NCBI GenBank assembly: GCA_016281435.1
Contig: JAEEIQ010000087.1
Coordinates: 6,466-70,465, forward strand
Reading direction: 5' to 3'
DNA length: 64,000 nucleotides
DNA from: Bacteroidales bacterium
GTDB lineage: Bacteria; Bacteroidota; Bacteroidia; Bacteroidales; UBA932
The translations under genes and the position numbers were made by a program. Below the pieces are notes generated by a model. The model did not search any database. It was not told where the DNA came from and saw only the letters and a program-made list of their open reading frames with translations. Positions 42,470-51,592 of the stretch are shown piece after piece (within the stretch, counting starts at the first letter, position 1; each line of letters starts with the position of its first letter).

Positions 42470-44173
42470 ATGCGCAAGATATTCTCAACCATCCTGATCT
42501 CGCTCGCGGCAGCGCTATGCGCCGGCGCCCAGACGATGTATGACGCCATCACGTTTAGCGAGACCTCCTACTACGGCACGGCCCGTTCGCTGGCCATGGG
42601 CAACGCCATGACCGCGGTGGGGTCCGACCTCGGATCCGTCGGCATCAATCCTGCCGGCTCCGCCGTGACGCCCTATACCGTGTTCACGATGACCCCCGGA
42701 GTCAGCATCTCCGCTACAAACTCGTCGTGGTCCACTCTCGACGACGGAAACTACGGCTGGACGGGGAACGATTCGAAGAGCAAGTTCATCTTCCCCAACC
42801 TCGGCATGACGATGAACTTCGACACCGGCAACCGCCACGGCGTGAAGCGCTACTCCTTCGGTTTCCTCGTGAACAGCACGGCGAACCATCTCGAGCAGGT
42901 CTCCGCGAGCTGCGGGTCCAACGACAGGACTTCCATGCTGGCTTCGTTCGCCGCGAATGCGTCCGGCGTCCCGTTCGCCGACATCAATGTCAGCGACCCT
43001 TACAACAACACGACATACCCCTGGAATACGGTCATGGCGATCAAGTCGGACATGATCTCTACCTATGACACCTACACCGACCAATATCTCGGCGCCACCG
43101 AGAAGATCGATGCGGCGAACGTCATTTCCGTTGCCGGTCCGCTTTCGCAGCGCGCCGTCACGAGGAAGCAGGGGGCCCGTTCCGACCTTCTGATGAATTT
43201 CGGGATGGACATTGCGGATAATCTGTTCATCGGAGTAAACATCGGCATGCCGATGCTGCGCTACCGCTACTCCGAGGCATTCTACGAGAACGCCCTCGAT
43301 CCGGCTGATTTCCTGATCGAGTACGAAGGCGGCGCGTCCACCTGCTTCAAGGCTGCGCGCTACCTGTACGACTACAGGGCTGACGTCGACGGCGTCTATG
43401 CGAAGTTCGGCGCCATCTGGGTGCCCGTACCCGGAGTCCGTCTCGGCGCTGCGATAAAGACCCCCACATCCCTCAGCGTGGAGGAAGAATGGCTGGTGGA
43501 CGGCGTGGTCAACTACACCACCGCCCCCGCTTCCTCATCCACTTCCCCCGACGGCAGCTGGGCGTACAACCTCCGCTCGCCCTGGGAAGCCAACTTCGGC
43601 GCGGCCATTACCTTCGGGGACTACGGCCTGCTGAGCGTGGATTACGAGATGACCGACTACAGCGTGATGAAGTTCAGCGAAATGCACGAGGACGGATTCT
43701 ACGACAGCGACACCTATAACGTGGTGAATAGGCTGAACAAGCTCTTCTGCGGCACTCAGCACTCGCTCCGCCTCGGTGCGGAATTCAAGCCGCTCTCCGG
43801 CCTGGCCGTCCGCGCAGGCTGGTCGATGACCAGCTCGCCCGAGAAGTACTATACGGACAACCTCGGCCTGACCGTCACCGCCACCGAATATGAGAACTAT
43901 TTCGACGATTTCGAAAACGGAGTTTACACCCTTTCGGACGGAAAGTATTATGACGACAAGGTCACTACCTTCTCCGCCGGCATCGGTTATTCCAGCCCCG
44001 GCTCCTTCTTCATGGACCTCGGCGCACGTGTATCCAAATATCCTGTAACCTATCGCAAACCGTATGCGGATTATATTTTCACCGACAGCGGCGACCTGGA
44101 TGTCGCTTCTCCGGTTATCCGCTCGAGCAAGACCCTCGTGGACATCCTGCTTACCCTCGGTTGGAGATTCTGA
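42470..44173 (+). CDS. FadL/OMPP1-like outer-membrane transport protein
   Basis: A 567-residue outer-membrane barrel with signal peptide [21 protein letters not shown]. The N-terminal motif [24 protein letters not shown] (~40-63) is the FadL/TodX/OMPP1-like hatch segment found in Bacteroidetes. The barrel ends with ILLTLGWRF. It may take up hydrophobic compounds such as fatty acids. It lies 7 bases before lpxD, so it may be transcribed with the lipid A genes. Confidence 0.82.
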   Translation: MRKIFSTILISLAAALCAGAQTMYDAITFSETSYYGTARSLAMGNAMTAVGSDLGSVGINPAGSAVTPYTVFTMTPGVSISATNSSWSTLDDGNYGWTGNDSKSKFIFPNLGMTMNFDTGNRHGVKRYSFGFLVNSTANHLEQVSASCGSNDRTSMLASFAANASGVPFADINVSDPYNNTTYPWNTVMAIKSDMISTYDTYTDQYLGATEKIDAANVISVAGPLSQRAVTRKQGARSDLLMNFGMDIADNLFIGVNIGMPMLRYRYSEAFYENALDPADFLIEYEGGASTCFKAARYLYDYRADVDGVYAKFGAIWVPVPGVRLGAAIKTPTSLSVEEEWLVDGVVNYTTAPASSSTSPDGSWAYNLRSPWEANFGAAITFGDYGLLSVDYEMTDYSVMKFSEMHEDGFYDSDTYNVVNRLNKLFCGTQHSLRLGAEFKPLSGLAVRAGWSMTSSPEKYYTDNLGLTVTATEYENYFDDFENGVYTLSDGKYYDDKVTTFSAGIGYSSPGSFFMDLGARVSKYPVTYRKPYADYIFTDSGDLDVASPVIRSSKTLVDILLTLGWRF

Positions 44174-44180
44174 TAAAACC

Positions 44181-45170
44181 ATGAAATATACTGCAAAACA
44201 ACTTGCGTCGATTCTCGGAGGGACCGTCGATGGCAATCCGGATGAAGCGGTAACCTCGTTCGCGAGGATAGAAAACGGAAAGAGCGGGCAGCTCTGTTTC
44301 TTCGCGAACCCCAAATATGAGCATTATGTGTACACCAGCAAGGCCTCGGTCCTGCTGGTGAACGCGGATTTTGAGCCCAAGTCTCCCGTGGGTCCGACCA
44401 TGATACGCGTGGAGAATGCCTATTCGGCCGTGGCCCAGCTGCTCAAATATGTCTCCGACCAGAACAAGCGCTATCGCCGGCACCGCGGGCGCAGCTGCCA
44501 CATCGCCTGCTCGGCGAAGATCGGCTCCCGCGTGTGGATAGGGGACTGCACCGTGATCGGCAGGAAGTGCAAGATAGGGGAGAGGACCATCATCCATGAC
44601 AATGTCAGCATCGGCGAAGGCACCACGATCGGCACGGGCTGCATCATCTATCCCGGCGTCCGCATTTATCCCGGCATGGTCATCGGGAACAACGTGATCC
44701 TGCACGCCAACTGCGTGATCGGCAGCGACGGGTTCGGCAACGCTCCCCAGCCGGACGGCAGCTGGAGCAAGATAGAGCACCTGGGCAACGTCATCATCGG
44801 CGACGACGTCGAGATCGGGGCCAATACGACGGTCGACCGCGCCGAGATGGAATCCACCATCATCGGCAACGGCGTCAAGATCGACAATCTCTGCCAGATA
44901 GCCCACAACGTCGTCCTCGGGGACAACACGGCGATGGCCGCCCTCTGCGGCATAGCCGGTTCCGCCAAGCTCGGACGCAACTGCATCATAGGCGGCCAGA
45001 GCGGCATCAACGGCCACATCTCTCTTGCCGACGGCACCACGGTCGGCGCGCATTCGGCGGTCATCGGGAATGTCCGCAAGAGCGGGGAGATCCTTCTCGG
45101 ATTCCCTGCGATAGACCATAAACTTTACATGCGCGCGTACGCTAAATTCAAGGCCGCGGCACAGGAGTAG
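44181..45170 (+). CDS. lpxD: UDP-3-O-(3-hydroxyacyl)glucosamine N-acyltransferase
   Basis: A 329-residue left-handed beta-helix acyltransferase of lipid A biosynthesis; it adds the second 3-hydroxyacyl chain to UDP-3-O-acyl-GlcN. Hexapeptide repeats run from ~105 to 290 (for example [22 protein letters not shown]). The LpxD N-terminal uridine-binding domain is seen at 1-100 and the catalytic His in [16 protein letters not shown] (~240). Start chosen after the FadL-like stop. It is followed 2 bases later by lpxC. Confidence 0.93.
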   Translation: MKYTAKQLASILGGTVDGNPDEAVTSFARIENGKSGQLCFFANPKYEHYVYTSKASVLLVNADFEPKSPVGPTMIRVENAYSAVAQLLKYVSDQNKRYRRHRGRSCHIACSAKIGSRVWIGDCTVIGRKCKIGERTIIHDNVSIGEGTTIGTGCIIYPGVRIYPGMVIGNNVILHANCVIGSDGFGNAPQPDGSWSKIEHLGNVIIGDDVEIGANTTVDRAEMESTIIGNGVKIDNLCQIAHNVVLGDNTAMAALCGIAGSAKLGRNCIIGGQSGINGHISLADGTTVGAHSAVIGNVRKSGEILLGFPAIDHKLYMRAYAKFKAAAQE

Positions 45171-45172
45171 AG

Positions 45173-46081
45173 ATGAGACAGCGTACACTTACAAGGGAAT
45201 ACACATTCGAGGGCAAGGGCCTTCATTCCGGGCGTTATGCCCATGTCACGGTCAAGCCTGCGCCGGTCGATACCGGCATCGTTTTCAGGCGTACGGACCT
45301 TCCCGGCAGCGATCCGGTTCCCGCACTCGGGGAGAACGTGTCCAGCACGGCGCGCAGCACGACCATATCCTGCGGCAAGGCCTCAGTCGGCACGATCGAG
45401 CATCTGATGTCCGCCCTGACCGGCCTCGGAGTCGACAATGCAATAGTCGAGGTCGACAACAAGGAGATGCCCATCCTGGACGGCAGCGCCCGCTTCTACG
45501 TCGAAGCAATCCTGCCAGACGGCCTGCAGGAGCAGGATGCGGAACGCCGCTACGTCGAGATAAAGGAGGAAATCACCGTTTCCAACCCCAAGACCGGGTC
45601 CTACATCCGCATGATACCGGCTGACGAGCCTTCTTTCGAGGTCACGATAGACTTCAATTCGAAGGTGCTCGGAGTCCAGACCGTCCATTGGGACGGCAAA
45701 CCGGAGAACTATACCGAAGGGATAGCCCCGTGCAGGACTTTCTGTTTCCTGCATGAAATACAGCTTCTCGCAACCCTGGGCCTAGTCAAGGGCGGGGATG
45801 TCGAGAATGCGATAGTCATAGTGGAAAAGCCCGTCGGGAAAGCGGCCCTGAAGCGTCTTGCAACCCGGTTCGGACAGCCTCTCCTGTCAGTCACTCCGGA
45901 AGGGTACCTGAGCAATCTCACCCTGCGTTTCCCGGATGAATGCGGACGGCATAAACTCCTGGATCTCATAGGCGACCTGCGCCTTGCCGGAGGCTGGCTC
46001 CGCGCGAAAGTCATAGCTTACAAACCGGGCCACAAGCTCAATACCGAAGCGGCCCGCCAAATCAGAAACAAAACTTTTTGA
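45173..46081 (+). CDS. lpxC: UDP-3-O-acyl-N-acetylglucosamine deacetylase, not fused to FabZ
   Basis: A 302-residue zinc deacetylase, the committed step of lipid A synthesis. Zinc and catalytic residues are all visible: TIEHLMSAL (Glu/His ~73-75), the catalytic Thr in CRTFCFL (~186), the metal-binding RHKLLDLIGDLRLAG (Lys, Asp, Asp ~263-271) and the His of KPGHKLNTEAAR (~289). In most Bacteroidetes LpxC is the N-terminal half of a ~460-residue LpxC-FabZ fusion; here it ends at residue 302 with no dehydratase domain and lpxA follows one base later. Confidence 0.93.
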   Translation: MRQRTLTREYTFEGKGLHSGRYAHVTVKPAPVDTGIVFRRTDLPGSDPVPALGENVSSTARSTTISCGKASVGTIEHLMSALTGLGVDNAIVEVDNKEMPILDGSARFYVEAILPDGLQEQDAERRYVEIKEEITVSNPKTGSYIRMIPADEPSFEVTIDFNSKVLGVQTVHWDGKPENYTEGIAPCRTFCFLHEIQLLATLGLVKGGDVENAIVIVEKPVGKAALKRLATRFGQPLLSVTPEGYLSNLTLRFPDECGRHKLLDLIGDLRLAGGWLRAKVIAYKPGHKLNTEAARQIRNKTF

Positions 46082-46082
46082 C

Positions 46083-46898
46083 ATGCAGAACATACACCCT
46101 CTCGCAACAGTGCATCCCGGCGCAAAGCTGGGCGAAAACGTGGAAGTCGGGCCTTACGCCTTCATAGACGACAATGTGGAGATTGGGGACGGATGCAAGA
46201 TCCTGCCCCACGCGACCATTTTCTCATACGTTAAGATGGGACGAGACTGCACCGTTTTTCCCGGCGCGGTCGTAGGAGCCATACCCCAGGACCTAAAATT
46301 CGACGGCGAGATCACTTACGTCGAGATAGGGGACAGGGTCAACATCCGCGAGTGCGCGACCATAAACCGCGGCACGAAGGCCAGCGGCAAGGGCGTGACG
46401 AAGATCGGCAGCGACACCCTTATCATGTCCTATGTCCATGTCGCCCATGACTGCCGTGTCGGCAACCACTGCATCCTCGTGAGCTATGTCGGCATAGCCG
46501 GCGAGACCGACGTCGACGACTGGGCCATCCTCGGAGGCAGCACCGTCGTGCACCAGTTCTCCCATATCGGCAAGCATGCTATGGTCGGAGGCGGCTCGAA
46601 GGTCAACAAGGACATTCCGCCTTATGCCCTCTGCGGCCGCGATCCCATCACCTATGCCGGAGTCAACATCGTCGGCCTGCGCCGCCGCGGTTTCGATTCC
46701 GATACCATCCGCAACATCAAGGACATCTACGACACCCTCTATTACCAGGGCTACAATTTCTCGGATGCCTGCTCCCGTATCGAGGCCGGATTCCCCGACT
46801 CCGTCGAGAAGACCGAGATACTGGACTTCATCCGCAATTCGAAGCGCGGCATCGTCCGCGGATTCGAATCATCCCGCGAGAAAGGCATCATCGAGTAG
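46083..46898 (+). CDS. lpxA: UDP-N-acetylglucosamine O-acyltransferase
   Basis: A 271-residue left-handed beta-helix acyltransferase that transfers a 3-hydroxyacyl group from ACP to the 3-position of UDP-GlcNAc, the first lipid A step. Hexapeptide repeats cover ~1-185 and the LpxA hallmark catalytic His lies in YVHVAHDCRVGNHC (~119-132). The C-terminal helical domain is typical (NIVGLRRRGF). It starts one base after lpxC and its stop overlaps the wbqC start (TAGTG). Confidence 0.95.
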   Translation: MQNIHPLATVHPGAKLGENVEVGPYAFIDDNVEIGDGCKILPHATIFSYVKMGRDCTVFPGAVVGAIPQDLKFDGEITYVEIGDRVNIRECATINRGTKASGKGVTKIGSDTLIMSYVHVAHDCRVGNHCILVSYVGIAGETDVDDWAILGGSTVVHQFSHIGKHAMVGGGSKVNKDIPPYALCGRDPITYAGVNIVGLRRRGFDSDTIRNIKDIYDTLYYQGYNFSDACSRIEAGFPDSVEKTEILDFIRNSKRGIVRGFESSREKGIIE

Positions 46899-47488
46899 TG
46901 CTGCTTTCGGTAGCATACCTGCCTCCTGTCGAATACTTCGCCCTGCTGGCGAAGTATTCGTCCGTTAATGTGGAGGCGTGCGAGAATTACCGCCGCCAGA
47001 CCTGGCGGAACCGCTGCCGCATCCTGACCGCGTCCGGTCCCGAGGACCTGCGCTTTCCCGTCGTGCACGACGGGGAAAGGCTCATTACCCGCGTCAGGGT
47101 GGATTATGAGACTCCGTGGGTGGCGAAGACCGAGCAGGCCCTGGATTCGGCCTATTACAGTTCCCCTTTCTTCGAGTATTACAGGGATGGCCTGTATGAG
47201 ATCCTTGATTCGAAGCCTGAGACGCTTTGGGAACTGGATATGGCGCTGACCCGCTGGCTGCTTCTGAAGCTCGGGCTCGGCACGGAGGTAGTTCCGACGC
47301 TGGAGTTCGTTCCGCCCCGGCCGGAAGACCCGTCGGACATGAGATATGCTCTCAGCCCCAAGGTCCCGTCGTCTTACAAGGGCCGTCCCTACTGGCAGGT
47401 GTTCAGGGAGAAATACGGGTTCACTGGTGGCCTGTCCGTCGTGGACCTGCTCTTCAACGAAGGCCCCGAAGCGGCGTCCTACCTATAA
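46898..47488 (+). CDS. WbqC-like family protein
   Basis: A 196-residue protein of the WbqC family (PF08889-like), recognised by the N-terminal VAYLPPVEYFALLAKY (~5-20), ENYRRQTWRNRCRI (~29-42) and the YxxSPFFxYY segment (~87-95). The family is often found in surface-polysaccharide or lipid A loci; its biochemistry is not settled. The start is GTG at 46898, overlapping the lpxA stop by one base, so translation is coupled. It ends the lpx operon just before a terminator. Confidence 0.85.
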   Translation: MLLSVAYLPPVEYFALLAKYSSVNVEACENYRRQTWRNRCRILTASGPEDLRFPVVHDGERLITRVRVDYETPWVAKTEQALDSAYYSSPFFEYYRDGLYEILDSKPETLWELDMALTRWLLLKLGLGTEVVPTLEFVPPRPEDPSDMRYALSPKVPSSYKGRPYWQVFREKYGFTGGLSVVDLLFNEGPEAASYL

Positions 47489-47515
47489 AAAAACTCCGGT
47501 CCATCGGGCCGGAGT
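47487..47515 (-). terminator. Terminator of rpmH; also hairpin for the lpx operon
   Basis: Ten-base arms ACTCCGGTCC / GGGCCGGAGT (one G-T pair) enclose ATC. On the minus strand a run of seven T follows, the classic intrinsic terminator for rpmH. On the plus strand the hairpin is followed only by TTCATTG. Its T-run overlaps the wbqC stop. Confidence 0.8.
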
Positions 47516-47537
47516 TCATTGTCTTTTCAGTCAGAGA

Positions 47538-47690
47538 CTACCACCTGTCCTCGGAGGAGACGGTGAGTTTCTTGCGGCCGTGACGGCGGCGGGATGCAAG
47601 GACCCTGCGTCCGTTGGGCGTGCTCATTCTCTCGCGGAAGCCGTGCTTGTTGACTCTCTTGCGGGTGGAGGGTTGGAATGTTCTTTTCAT
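47538..47690 (-). CDS. rpmH: 50S ribosomal protein L34
   Basis: A complete 50-residue L34, missed by long-ORF filters. It begins [20 protein letters not shown] and has the invariant [20 protein letters not shown] segment, followed by the tail [10 protein letters not shown]. It binds 23S rRNA in the large subunit. The gene has its own TACCTTTG promoter box and terminator. In many bacteria it lies near dnaA/oriC, but no dnaA is seen here. Confidence 0.97.
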   Translation of the reverse strand: MKRTFQPSTRKRVNKHGFRERMSTPNGRRVLASRRRHGRKKLTVSSEDRW

Positions 47691-47725
47691 ATCTTGCTTT
47701 TCTTTATATTTCCGTTAAGGGAGTG

Positions 47726-47733
47726 CAAAGGTA
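47726..47733 (-). promoter_or_regulatory. -7 promoter box of rpmH
   Basis: Minus strand TACCTTTG is an exact TAnnTTTG match, 36 bases before the rpmH ATG. Confidence 0.55.
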
Positions 47734-47783
47734 TCATTTTTCATTTTGATTCCCAAATTTTTCCGCAGAAAATGTTGCCCGGT

Positions 47784-48797
47784 CTATTTCTTGGCGGGCT
47801 TGAAGGAGCCGGGGTTCTCTCCGGGGTAGCTCCCGTCGGATACCATCTTCTTCACCTTGTCGAGGAATCCTTTCACCCGGGCCTTGTAGGTAGCCGGATC
47901 CTTCGCGTATGAATTTGCGTGGACCGCCCCTTCGCAGACATAGTATTCCTTGTAGCCCGTTGTCTTGGCATTGTAGTTCTTCCAGATGTTGTCGAAGGGT
48001 ACGAAGTCATCGGCGTCGCCGTGGATGAACATCATTGGAACTGTGCTCTTCTCCAGCTGCTTGACCGAAGAAGCTTCCCAGAAACCCCATCCGTGCTGCC
48101 TCTTGGTCACGAGACTGGCGCTCTGGAGCACATCGGGCGGGATGAATCCGAAGCTTTGCTTGCGGTTGTTGTTGAATTGGACCACGACGGAGGCGTAGCC
48201 GCAGTCCTCGACGACGCAGCGGACGTAGTCGGGAAGCTGGTCTCCGCTGGCCATCATGACAGTAGCGGCGCCCATCGAGACGCCGTGCAGGACCATGAAG
48301 TCATCCTTGAAGATGCCGTGGGCCACCTTTATCCACCTTTCTACATCCAGGCGGTCGAACCATCCCATCTGGACATGGTCACCCTCGGAATAGCCGTGGT
48401 ACTGGAGATCGGGGAATAGGACGTTGTAGTTGAATTCATCACGGTACATGCGTACCAGATACAGGAAAACGAAGTGGTTGTCGCCGTAACCGTGGACAAC
48501 GATCGCGGTACCGTTGGCCTTTGCCGGGTTGACTGCAGGCACATAGCATGCGTGGATGTTGAAATCCCTGTAGCCCTGGATGACGGTATCCCTGAGGATG
48601 CCCCTGGCCTTCAGGCCGTCGTACCATGCGGTGCTTCCGGGGAGGAGGGAATCAGCCTTGTGACGGCATCTTTCAATGTCTTCAACCCCATGAGGGGTCG
48701 GCTGGAGGGCGAATTTGGACATGAACTTCCCGGCAAGGCAGCCGGACAGGGAAGTGGCAGCAATGAGCAGGATTGCTATGTTGAGAAACTTTTTCAT
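47784..48797 (-). CDS. Alpha/beta hydrolase lipoprotein
   Basis: A 337-residue lipoprotein (MKKFLNIAILLIAATSLSGC, Cys 20). The fold is alpha/beta hydrolase: oxyanion region VVHGYGDNH (~100), nucleophile in HGVSMGAAT (~171, GxSxG), acid in GDADDFVPF (~263) and His in EGAVHANSY (~293). Homologues in Bacteroides are annotated as hydrolases or dienelactone-hydrolase-like esterases. It has its own TATATTTG box 31 bases upstream and is divergent from rubredoxin. Confidence 0.85.
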   Translation of the reverse strand: MKKFLNIAILLIAATSLSGCLAGKFMSKFALQPTPHGVEDIERCRHKADSLLPGSTAWYDGLKARGILRDTVIQGYRDFNIHACYVPAVNPAKANGTAIVVHGYGDNHFVFLYLVRMYRDEFNYNVLFPDLQYHGYSEGDHVQMGWFDRLDVERWIKVAHGIFKDDFMVLHGVSMGAATVMMASGDQLPDYVRCVVEDCGYASVVVQFNNNRKQSFGFIPPDVLQSASLVTKRQHGWGFWEASSVKQLEKSTVPMMFIHGDADDFVPFDNIWKNYNAKTTGYKEYYVCEGAVHANSYAKDPATYKARVKGFLDKVKKMVSDGSYPGENPGSFKPAKK

Positions 48798-48827
48798 TAG
48801 TGTTGGTATTGGTTCGTTTTAGCTTTG

Positions 48828-48835
48828 CAAATATA
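48828..48835 (-). promoter_or_regulatory. -7 promoter box of the hydrolase gene
   Basis: Minus strand TATATTTG is an exact TAnnTTTG match, 31 bases upstream of the ATG. Confidence 0.5.
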
Positions 48836-48884
48836 GGCAAAATGCAGGATATTTCTTAAATTGCCGTCGTTAAATCGAACTGTT

Positions 48885-49046
48885 ATGAAGAAATACGTAT
48901 GCAGCATCTGCGGGTACGAGTATGACCCCGCTATCGGCGATCCCGACAACGGCATAGCCCCCGGAACTCCTTTCGAAGAACTCCCTGACGACTGGGCCTG
49001 CCCCCTGTGCGGCGTCGGCAAGGAAGACTTCGCCCCGGCGGAGTAG
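48885..49046 (+). CDS. Rubredoxin
   Basis: A 53-residue rubredoxin with both iron-ligand pairs: [10 protein letters not shown] (~6-15) and [11 protein letters not shown] (~39-49), and the family PxxWxCPxCG core ([11 protein letters not shown]). It carries one electron on a single Fe(SCys)4 centre, often to oxidative-stress proteins in anaerobes. The ATG at 48885 is chosen; an in-frame ATG 8 codons upstream adds non-conserved residues. A strong terminator follows. Confidence 0.96.
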   Translation: MKKYVCSICGYEYDPAIGDPDNGIAPGTPFEELPDDWACPLCGVGKEDFAPAE

Positions 49047-49063
49047 CCGACCTTCAAGTTTGA

Positions 49064-49097
49064 GCGCCGCGTCCCGGGAATGGGGCGCGGCGCTTTT
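49064..49097 (+). terminator. Terminator of rubredoxin
   Basis: Twelve-base arms GCGCCGCGTCCC / GGGGCGCGGCGC (one G-T pair) enclose a 6-base loop and are followed by TTTT. Confidence 0.8.
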
Positions 49098-49149
49098 CCG
49101 TAATCCGCAGAAGCCTGGATTGTCACCTGTCCGTTGTGCAAGTCTTTTT

Positions 49150-49734
49150 TCATTCAGCGCTGAATCGTCGCAATGTGGCTCTTACCATGGAAGTCACGTA
49201 CTGACTGCTTGCGTAATCGTAAGCACGGCATTCATACTGGCAATCCAGAATGTCGTCTCGGAGACTAAGTATTTCCAATTCTCCGGCTCCGGTTGCCAAG
49301 TGGAAACCTCCTTGTGACATTGTCTCCTTTATACTTTGACCTTTTCGAAAAGAGAGGGCTCCTGTCTTGGAATCAATGGATATATATGCCGTCAGGGATA
49401 CACCGATTTGATCATTATGATCTCGTGAATTTCCATATTCTTCAGTCTCTATATACTGTATCGGTACAGTCAGGAAAAGATAGTTCTCTCTTATCCCGAT
49501 GGCAAAGATATCGATATGAGCTTTGAACAATCTGGCGCTCAGGTCAAATTCTTTGAACAAGTCCTTGTTAGCCGATCCGTCATCGTTCAAGTCCACTGGT
49601 TCTCCCATCCATTCGAGATTCAAATATTCATAGCGTCCTTTGTACTCCTGAATGGCCCTATCCAATATCATCTGCCTGTCCGGCGTGCAGGACAGGCAGA
49701 TGAGGGCGATGAAAAACAATAAGCGTATTTTCAT
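49150..49734 (-). CDS. Unrecognised lipoprotein, second gene of the AT-rich pair
   Basis: A 194-residue lipoprotein (MKIRLLFFIALICLSC, Cys 16). The mature part has a DLNDDGSANKDLF segment (~49-61) that looks like a calcium-binding dockerin/EF-like loop, then beta strands. I do not recognise the family. Base composition is clearly lower in GC than its neighbours. The ATG overlaps the upstream gene's stop as ATGA, so both are one transcript, probably driven by the ECF-type promoter at 51451-51483. Confidence 0.65.
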   Translation of the reverse strand: MKIRLLFFIALICLSCTPDRQMILDRAIQEYKGRYEYLNLEWMGEPVDLNDDGSANKDLFKEFDLSARLFKAHIDIFAIGIRENYLFLTVPIQYIETEEYGNSRDHNDQIGVSLTAYISIDSKTGALSFRKGQSIKETMSQGGFHLATGAGELEILSLRDDILDCQYECRAYDYASSQYVTSMVRATLRRFSAE

Positions 49735-51419
49735 TTCTTATTTTTTCTTTGCATCAAAGTAGATTTAATTATATCCTGATTTCTTCCGTCTATGGGGAGA
49801 AAAGAGATATTTATAGCGCCAAGTGAAAGGCAGTTTAAATTGTGTCCATACCCAACTCCATCTTTTAATGTTCTATTGAAGACTACACAGTTATCATATT
49901 TTAGACTCATTGAGCCCAAATCATCAGAGGCTTGGCTGTATGTATAAGAATAGGTCGAACCAGTGGTATGGCCGCCATTGATCCCTAACGAGCCTTTGAA
50001 CAGGTTATTATCGTTACCCATCTGGATATTACCTGAAAAACGGAAATCATGAGATTTGTTTTCTGTAATCGTAGTTGTTGAGGCATCATCTATTTCTTTG
50101 GCCGATATCCAAATGTCACATGAGCCAGAGGATAAATCCCAGGGCGTGCTTATTAGGATCATATTACCTTTATCAGATGGATAATACCATTTAGGTTCGA
50201 TGTAATCTTCTTTAATTGTGTATTCATGCCAATTTTTATTTCCTAAGAATGTCCAACCGAAAACCACATGTACTTTTGAAATATACATTATGTCTCCTGC
50301 ATCTATAGTCAGCGATGGTGAGCCCAAGCTGCTTGTCGTTCCATCTTTGTTCGCTTTCACGAAATCGAATTTAATCTCATATTTTCCCGTGCTCCATAAT
50401 TTTGATAGGAATTCGTCAAAAGCTAGTGTTTTGTCTCGTCCTGTTTTAATTGTGCCTTGAAGATCAGGATCTTCTGAAGAGTCGGCATAATTCCATAATT
50501 CTGAGTTGCTGACAAAAGAAAAGCGGTAGAGTAATTCCTTTTTGTGTTTACAGTAGATGCCATTGTTTATATTAGATTTCGTCATGCCATAATATATAAA
50601 GTCACGTTGTACTCCATCTCCCCATCCGGTTCCAAACTCATCGTACGCTTGTAACGTTTCAGGGCTGATGCTTCTAAGGTCCGTTTCTGAGATGAAATCT
50701 CCAACTCGTCTGACCCAATCTACTGAAGATGTATCCGGATTATCGTTCACATAATCTGTCCACCCTCTTGTTTTTTCTATTTTACTACCGTCAAATTCCG
50801 GAGCAATGAAATCATAGCTAGCTTCATTGGCTCGGGTAGCCGGAGTCTTGACTATCATCCTCTCATTGCTTTTGACAATCAATACAGGGAAATCAGGGAA
50901 AGCCCCCAAAGGTAATTCACCTTTTATTTCACCATTACTGAAAACCGGGTGTGAGGCGTTTTGATCAGCATAACCTACTCCTACTTCTTCAATGGAAGTA
51001 TCCCATTTCTTCACGCTGAAACAGCGAGGGTCGATCCATGAAAAATCAGGGACGAGTATAGTAAGTTTAGGGAGACTCCGTTCGATCAGTTCAAGATTGG
51101 AAGGTGTTTCAGAAAAGTTGAGCAGAAGTTCACGGAATGTCATCCCATCATGGACTACTTCATTTTTCACATATGGGTAAAACACGTCAAAATCCCGGTC
51201 AAACTCTTTAAGAGCCTCCTGCTTCAGAAAGACTCTGAGTTCCTTGTCTGAAGAAACAGCTTTTGAAAGGATTGCTGCGAAATTCCTCATCGCCGTTTGT
51301 TCGTCAATTGTTAACAGTTCTTCGTAGGACGAGATTGGAGCATCCGGATTGATTTGTTTGCTACATGAAACCATGAGCGCGGCCGTCAAAAGGGCCGTTA
51401 AAGTTAGTGCTTTTTTCAT
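49731..51419 (-). CDS. Large unrecognised lipoprotein, first gene of the AT-rich pair
   Basis: A 562-residue lipoprotein (MKKALTLTALLTAALMVSC, Cys 19). Near the N-terminus a helical block EQTAMRNFAAILSKAVSSDKE is followed by LKEFDRDFDVFYPYVKNEVV; the rest is beta-rich with Trp and Asp/Asn turns (GWTDYVNDNPDTSSVDWV, GSCDIWISAKEIDD). It does not match a family I know. The start at 51419 is set by the signal peptide; a longer frame would run through the promoter. GC is low compared with the flanks. The ECF-type promoter copy begins 32 bases upstream. Confidence 0.68.
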   Translation of the reverse strand: MKKALTLTALLTAALMVSCSKQINPDAPISSYEELLTIDEQTAMRNFAAILSKAVSSDKELRVFLKQEALKEFDRDFDVFYPYVKNEVVHDGMTFRELLLNFSETPSNLELIERSLPKLTILVPDFSWIDPRCFSVKKWDTSIEEVGVGYADQNASHPVFSNGEIKGELPLGAFPDFPVLIVKSNERMIVKTPATRANEASYDFIAPEFDGSKIEKTRGWTDYVNDNPDTSSVDWVRRVGDFISETDLRSISPETLQAYDEFGTGWGDGVQRDFIYYGMTKSNINNGIYCKHKKELLYRFSFVSNSELWNYADSSEDPDLQGTIKTGRDKTLAFDEFLSKLWSTGKYEIKFDFVKANKDGTTSSLGSPSLTIDAGDIMYISKVHVVFGWTFLGNKNWHEYTIKEDYIEPKWYYPSDKGNMILISTPWDLSSGSCDIWISAKEIDDASTTTITENKSHDFRFSGNIQMGNDNNLFKGSLGINGGHTTGSTYSYTYSQASDDLGSMSLKYDNCVVFNRTLKDGVGYGHNLNCLSLGAINISFLPIDGRNQDIIKSTLMQRKNKK

Positions 51420-51450
51420 AAATAATTCGTTGTATATCGTTGTATCACAT

Positions 51451-51483
51451 ATGAGACAACGAACCATTGAAAAAGTACCACTC
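51451..51483 (-). promoter_or_regulatory. ECF-type promoter copy 1, for the lipoprotein pair
   Basis: On the minus strand a GGTACTT -35-like box and a GTC(T)-type -10 box are separated by 15 bases, as in ECF-sigma promoters (GGAACTT / GTCTAA type). It matches the element at 56226-56258 at 25 of 33 positions, including the 13-base GAGTGGTACTTTT and the CGTTGTC run. It lies 32 bases upstream of the lipoprotein ATG. Confidence 0.7.
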
Positions 51484-51592
51484 GAAAACAAGTATTTTTT
51501 TGTCGTGTTACATACCACGAGTAATGATGCCTCCGACAAGCGGCGACCGAATGCATATAAGGGTTGTGTTATAGTCCTGGTTTTCTGACTGG

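Noticed and set aside
47538..47690. Replication origin next to rpmH
   Set aside because: No dnaA gene or cluster of DnaA boxes was seen nearby; the L34 gene alone is not evidence of oriC in this phylum.
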